Source: Nitrospirota bacterium (lineage in GTDB: Bacteria; Nitrospirota; JACRHL01). Taken from it: a stretch of DNA of 43,729 bases. The DNA lies in the NCBI GenBank assembly GCA_029881725.1, contig JAOUMB010000021.1:1-43729 (forward strand), in the 5' to 3' direction. Below are positions 42,222 through 43,729 of the stretch, piece after piece. The position numbers and the translations under genes were made by a program. Within the stretch, counting starts at the first letter, position 1; every line of letters starts with the position of its first letter. A model generated the notes under the pieces. The model ran no database searches. It was not told the DNA's origin and was given only the letters and a program-made list of their open reading frames with translations.

Positions 42222-42297
42222 TGGTAGGCGGGACAGGGATCGAACCTGCGACCCGCAGCTTGTAAGGCTGCCGCTCTACCAACTGAGCTACCCGCCC
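42222..42297 (-). tRNA. tRNA-Val (TAC)
   Basis: A 76-nt cloverleaf with encoded CCA: acceptor GGGCGGG paired with CCCGCCT, D-arm GCTCAGTTGGTAGAGC, anticodon stem-loop GCAGCCTTACAAGCTGC with TAC, and T-arm GCAGGTTCGATCCCTGT. TAC reads GUA, so tRNA-Val. It is the likely attachment site of the decayed integrase element. Confidence 0.96.
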
Positions 42298-42346
42298 GCA
42301 TTCAACGCGGCGCGCGGATTGCCCGCGCACACCGGAAAGGGGTAGG

Positions 42347-42376
42347 ATGCTAGCCACTTATACCCTGTTTCGTCAA
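42347..42376 (-). promoter_or_regulatory. promoter of tRNA-Val
   Basis: Minus-strand TTGACG (42371-42376), 18 bp, TAGCAT (42347-42352), placing the start about 40 nt upstream of the tRNA. Confidence 0.65.
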
Positions 42377-42422
42377 CCTGTGTTCGCCCCTCCCGGGCAC
42401 ACACACCCTCCTGGAGGCCCCT

Positions 42423-43601
42423 GTGATCGCTGCCCTGCGCCCCGGACTGACCGCTTGCTTGTTCCTGCTCGCCGCTGCACCCGCCCTGGCGGACGACGGC
42501 TTTATGACCGCCCAGGCCGACGCGCCGGTAATGATCGCCCGCTCCGAACTGGCCCAGTCGCCCCACGGGGCCATGCCGCCCCTGCCGCAGGTGGTCAACT
42601 TCGATACCGGCGCCAACGTGAAGGCCATGCTGCTGGACGGCCGCAACCTGTGGCTGGGCCTGCCCAACGGCCTGATCCGCTACAACATCGACTCCTACGA
42701 CGATCACACCATCTACACGGTGGAGTCCACCTCCGGCACCGATGTGGACGGCAACCCGGTTTCGGGGCTGCTGGCCAACGGCATCTATGCCATCGACCGC
42801 GCCCCGGACGGCGCCCTGTGGATCAGCACCTACGGCGGCGGCCTGTCGCGTTTCGACGGCCAAAACTGGAAAACCTTCACCCCGCCCGATCTGGCCGACC
42901 GCTGGGCCTACGACGTGGAGTTCGCCGCCGACGGCACCATGTGGGTGGCCACCTGGAAGGGGGCCAACCGCTACGACGGCACCACCTTCACCACCTTCAC
43001 CGAAAAGGACGGCCTGATCGACAAGTGGGTGTACGACATCGAAATCGCCCCCAACGGCTGGGTGTGGATGGGCACCGAAGGGGGTGTTTCCGTCTACGAC
43101 GGCAAGCGCTTCCGCAACTTCACCCACAAGGACGGGCTGGGCGCCGACATTCCCGAGGAGGACCAGAAAAAGCTGGCCCGCAACGATTCCCGCCACCACC
43201 GCACCCAGGGCAAGGCCAACCAGGGCTACAACCCCAACTACGTGCTGTCCATCGCCTTCACCGGCGACGGGGCGGCGTGGATCGGCACCTGGGGCGCGGG
43301 CCTTTCCCGCTTTCACAAGGGGCAGTGGAAAACCTGGACCATGCGGGACGGTCTGGGCGGCAATTTCGTGCATGCCCTGGCGGTGGACCCGGACGGCACC
43401 CTGTGGGCCGCCACCGACGGCGGCGTGAGCTACCTGAAAGCGGGCCGCTGGACCACCATCTCCACCCGCGACGGGCTGATGGACGACAACGTGTTTTCCA
43501 TGCTGTTCGAGGCCGACGGCACCCGCTGGATCGGCACCTGGAAGGGCCTGTCAAAAATCTCCCCCGCGCGCCCCGCGCCGCATCTGACGCCGAACGGGTA
43601 G
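42423..43601 (+). CDS. secreted two-component-regulator-propeller-like protein
   Basis: The 392-residue protein starts with a signal peptide (CLFLLAAAPALAD, residues 12-24) at a GTG start (42423-42425, GGAGG five bases before). The rest consists of about seven repeats of the type (L/A)WIGTxGG(L/V)SR(F/Y)DGxxWxTFTxxDG, the Reg_prop blade seen in ligand-binding sensor domains of hybrid kinases. Blades are regular from about residue 70 to 385. No membrane span, kinase or regulator domain follows, so it is probably a periplasmic or exported beta-propeller. The ligand and partner are unknown. Confidence 0.85.
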   Translation: MIAALRPGLTACLFLLAAAPALADDGFMTAQADAPVMIARSELAQSPHGAMPPLPQVVNFDTGANVKAMLLDGRNLWLGLPNGLIRYNIDSYDDHTIYTVESTSGTDVDGNPVSGLLANGIYAIDRAPDGALWISTYGGGLSRFDGQNWKTFTPPDLADRWAYDVEFAADGTMWVATWKGANRYDGTTFTTFTEKDGLIDKWVYDIEIAPNGWVWMGTEGGVSVYDGKRFRNFTHKDGLGADIPEEDQKKLARNDSRHHRTQGKANQGYNPNYVLSIAFTGDGAAWIGTWGAGLSRFHKGQWKTWTMRDGLGGNFVHALAVDPDGTLWAATDGGVSYLKAGRWTTISTRDGLMDDNVFSMLFEADGTRWIGTWKGLSKISPARPAPHLTPNG

Positions 43602-43605
43602 CCCC

Positions 43606-43729
43606 TCAACCGGCGGGGCGGTCGCCCCCGGTGGCCGCCTTCGCCTGCACCCACAGGGCCTCCCACTGCTCGGGGGTCAGTTCCTTGAGGGGGGCTCCGG
43701 CACGCTTCTCCATGTGGCGGAAGCGTTTT
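43606..43729 (-). CDS. mazG: MazG-like nucleoside triphosphate pyrophosphohydrolase (N-terminal part outside window)
   Basis: The last 40 codons of a minus-strand gene are seen: KRFRHMEKRAGAPLKELTPEQWEALWVQAKAA, then an acidic/basic tail ending RPAG and TGA at 43606-43608. The pattern KFxRRFRxME...L...T.E.MxALWxEAK is the C-terminus of MazG, which hydrolyses NTPs and helps cells survive starvation. Only the tail is visible, so the call is tentative. It converges with the propeller gene, 4 bp apart. Confidence 0.6.
   Translation of the reverse strand, partial: KRFRHMEKRAGAPLKELTPEQWEALWVQAKAATGGDRPAG

Overview
The window is GC-rich, densely coded chromosomal DNA from a Gram-negative bacterium, most likely a member of the Pseudomonadota. 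The evidence is an SspB with the C-terminal ClpX-binding tail, FtsB, TolQ, MiaB, PmbA, lipoproteins with lipoboxes, several predicted outer-membrane barrels, and bacterial tRNAs with encoded CCA. GTG and TTG starts are common. I cannot name a genus. Most of it is ordinary housekeeping sequence, with a few accessory patches that stand out by being AT-rich.

Layout. 1-6 kb (minus): a run of tightly spaced genes, from a YciO/Sua5-like protein and a DD-carboxypeptidase (4-bp overlap), through a thiolase, a thiamine-binding MTH1187-type protein, a cupin with a very His-rich tail, a stand-alone PCP_red-domain protein and a Cys-rich mini-protein, to pmbA and an ABC ATPase cut by the window edge. 6.2-11 kb (minus): an ECF sigma / zinc anti-sigma pair, a GH57 glycoside hydrolase, FtsB and an outer-membrane protein. 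11.4-12.2 kb (plus): a periplasmic FKBP isomerase. 12.3-17.4 kb (minus): TetR regulator, MMPL/RND transporter, LolA-like protein and beta-barrel, with two palindromes that look like TetR operators. 17.4-20.1 kb (minus): methyltransferase, PQQ-type sugar dehydrogenase and SspB. 20.2-23.1 kb (plus): MiaB, a VanZ-like protein and an unknown lipoprotein. 23.1-28 kb (minus): a TPR/GT41 O-GlcNAc-transferase-like protein, AhcY and MetK. These last two form the SAM cycle and have structured RNA-like elements in both leaders. 28.3-30.3 kb (plus): a Rep/UvrD helicase.

30.4-33.0 kb is the most unusual part. A divergent pair shares an AT-rich promoter region. On the minus strand is an HTH - GHKL ATPase - STAS-like (DUF4325) protein. 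On the plus strand is a pentapeptide-repeat protein of about 39 repeats ending in a TIR domain that keeps its catalytic-type glutamate. GTCAAC boxes sit on both sides of the TIR promoter and on the -35 of the regulator promoter. This looks like an autoregulated signalling or defence module that I cannot match to a named system.

33.4-43.7 kb (mostly plus): cobH and cobL (cobalamin), tRNA-Asp, tolQ with a coiled-coil lipoprotein where tolR would be expected, mutL, a five-haem cytochrome c with a cytochrome b561/dihaem fusion, and then an island scar. The scar has a frameshifted hsdR fragment and a truncated tyrosine integrase beside tRNA-Val. The window ends with a secreted beta-propeller protein and the 3' end of a mazG-like gene.
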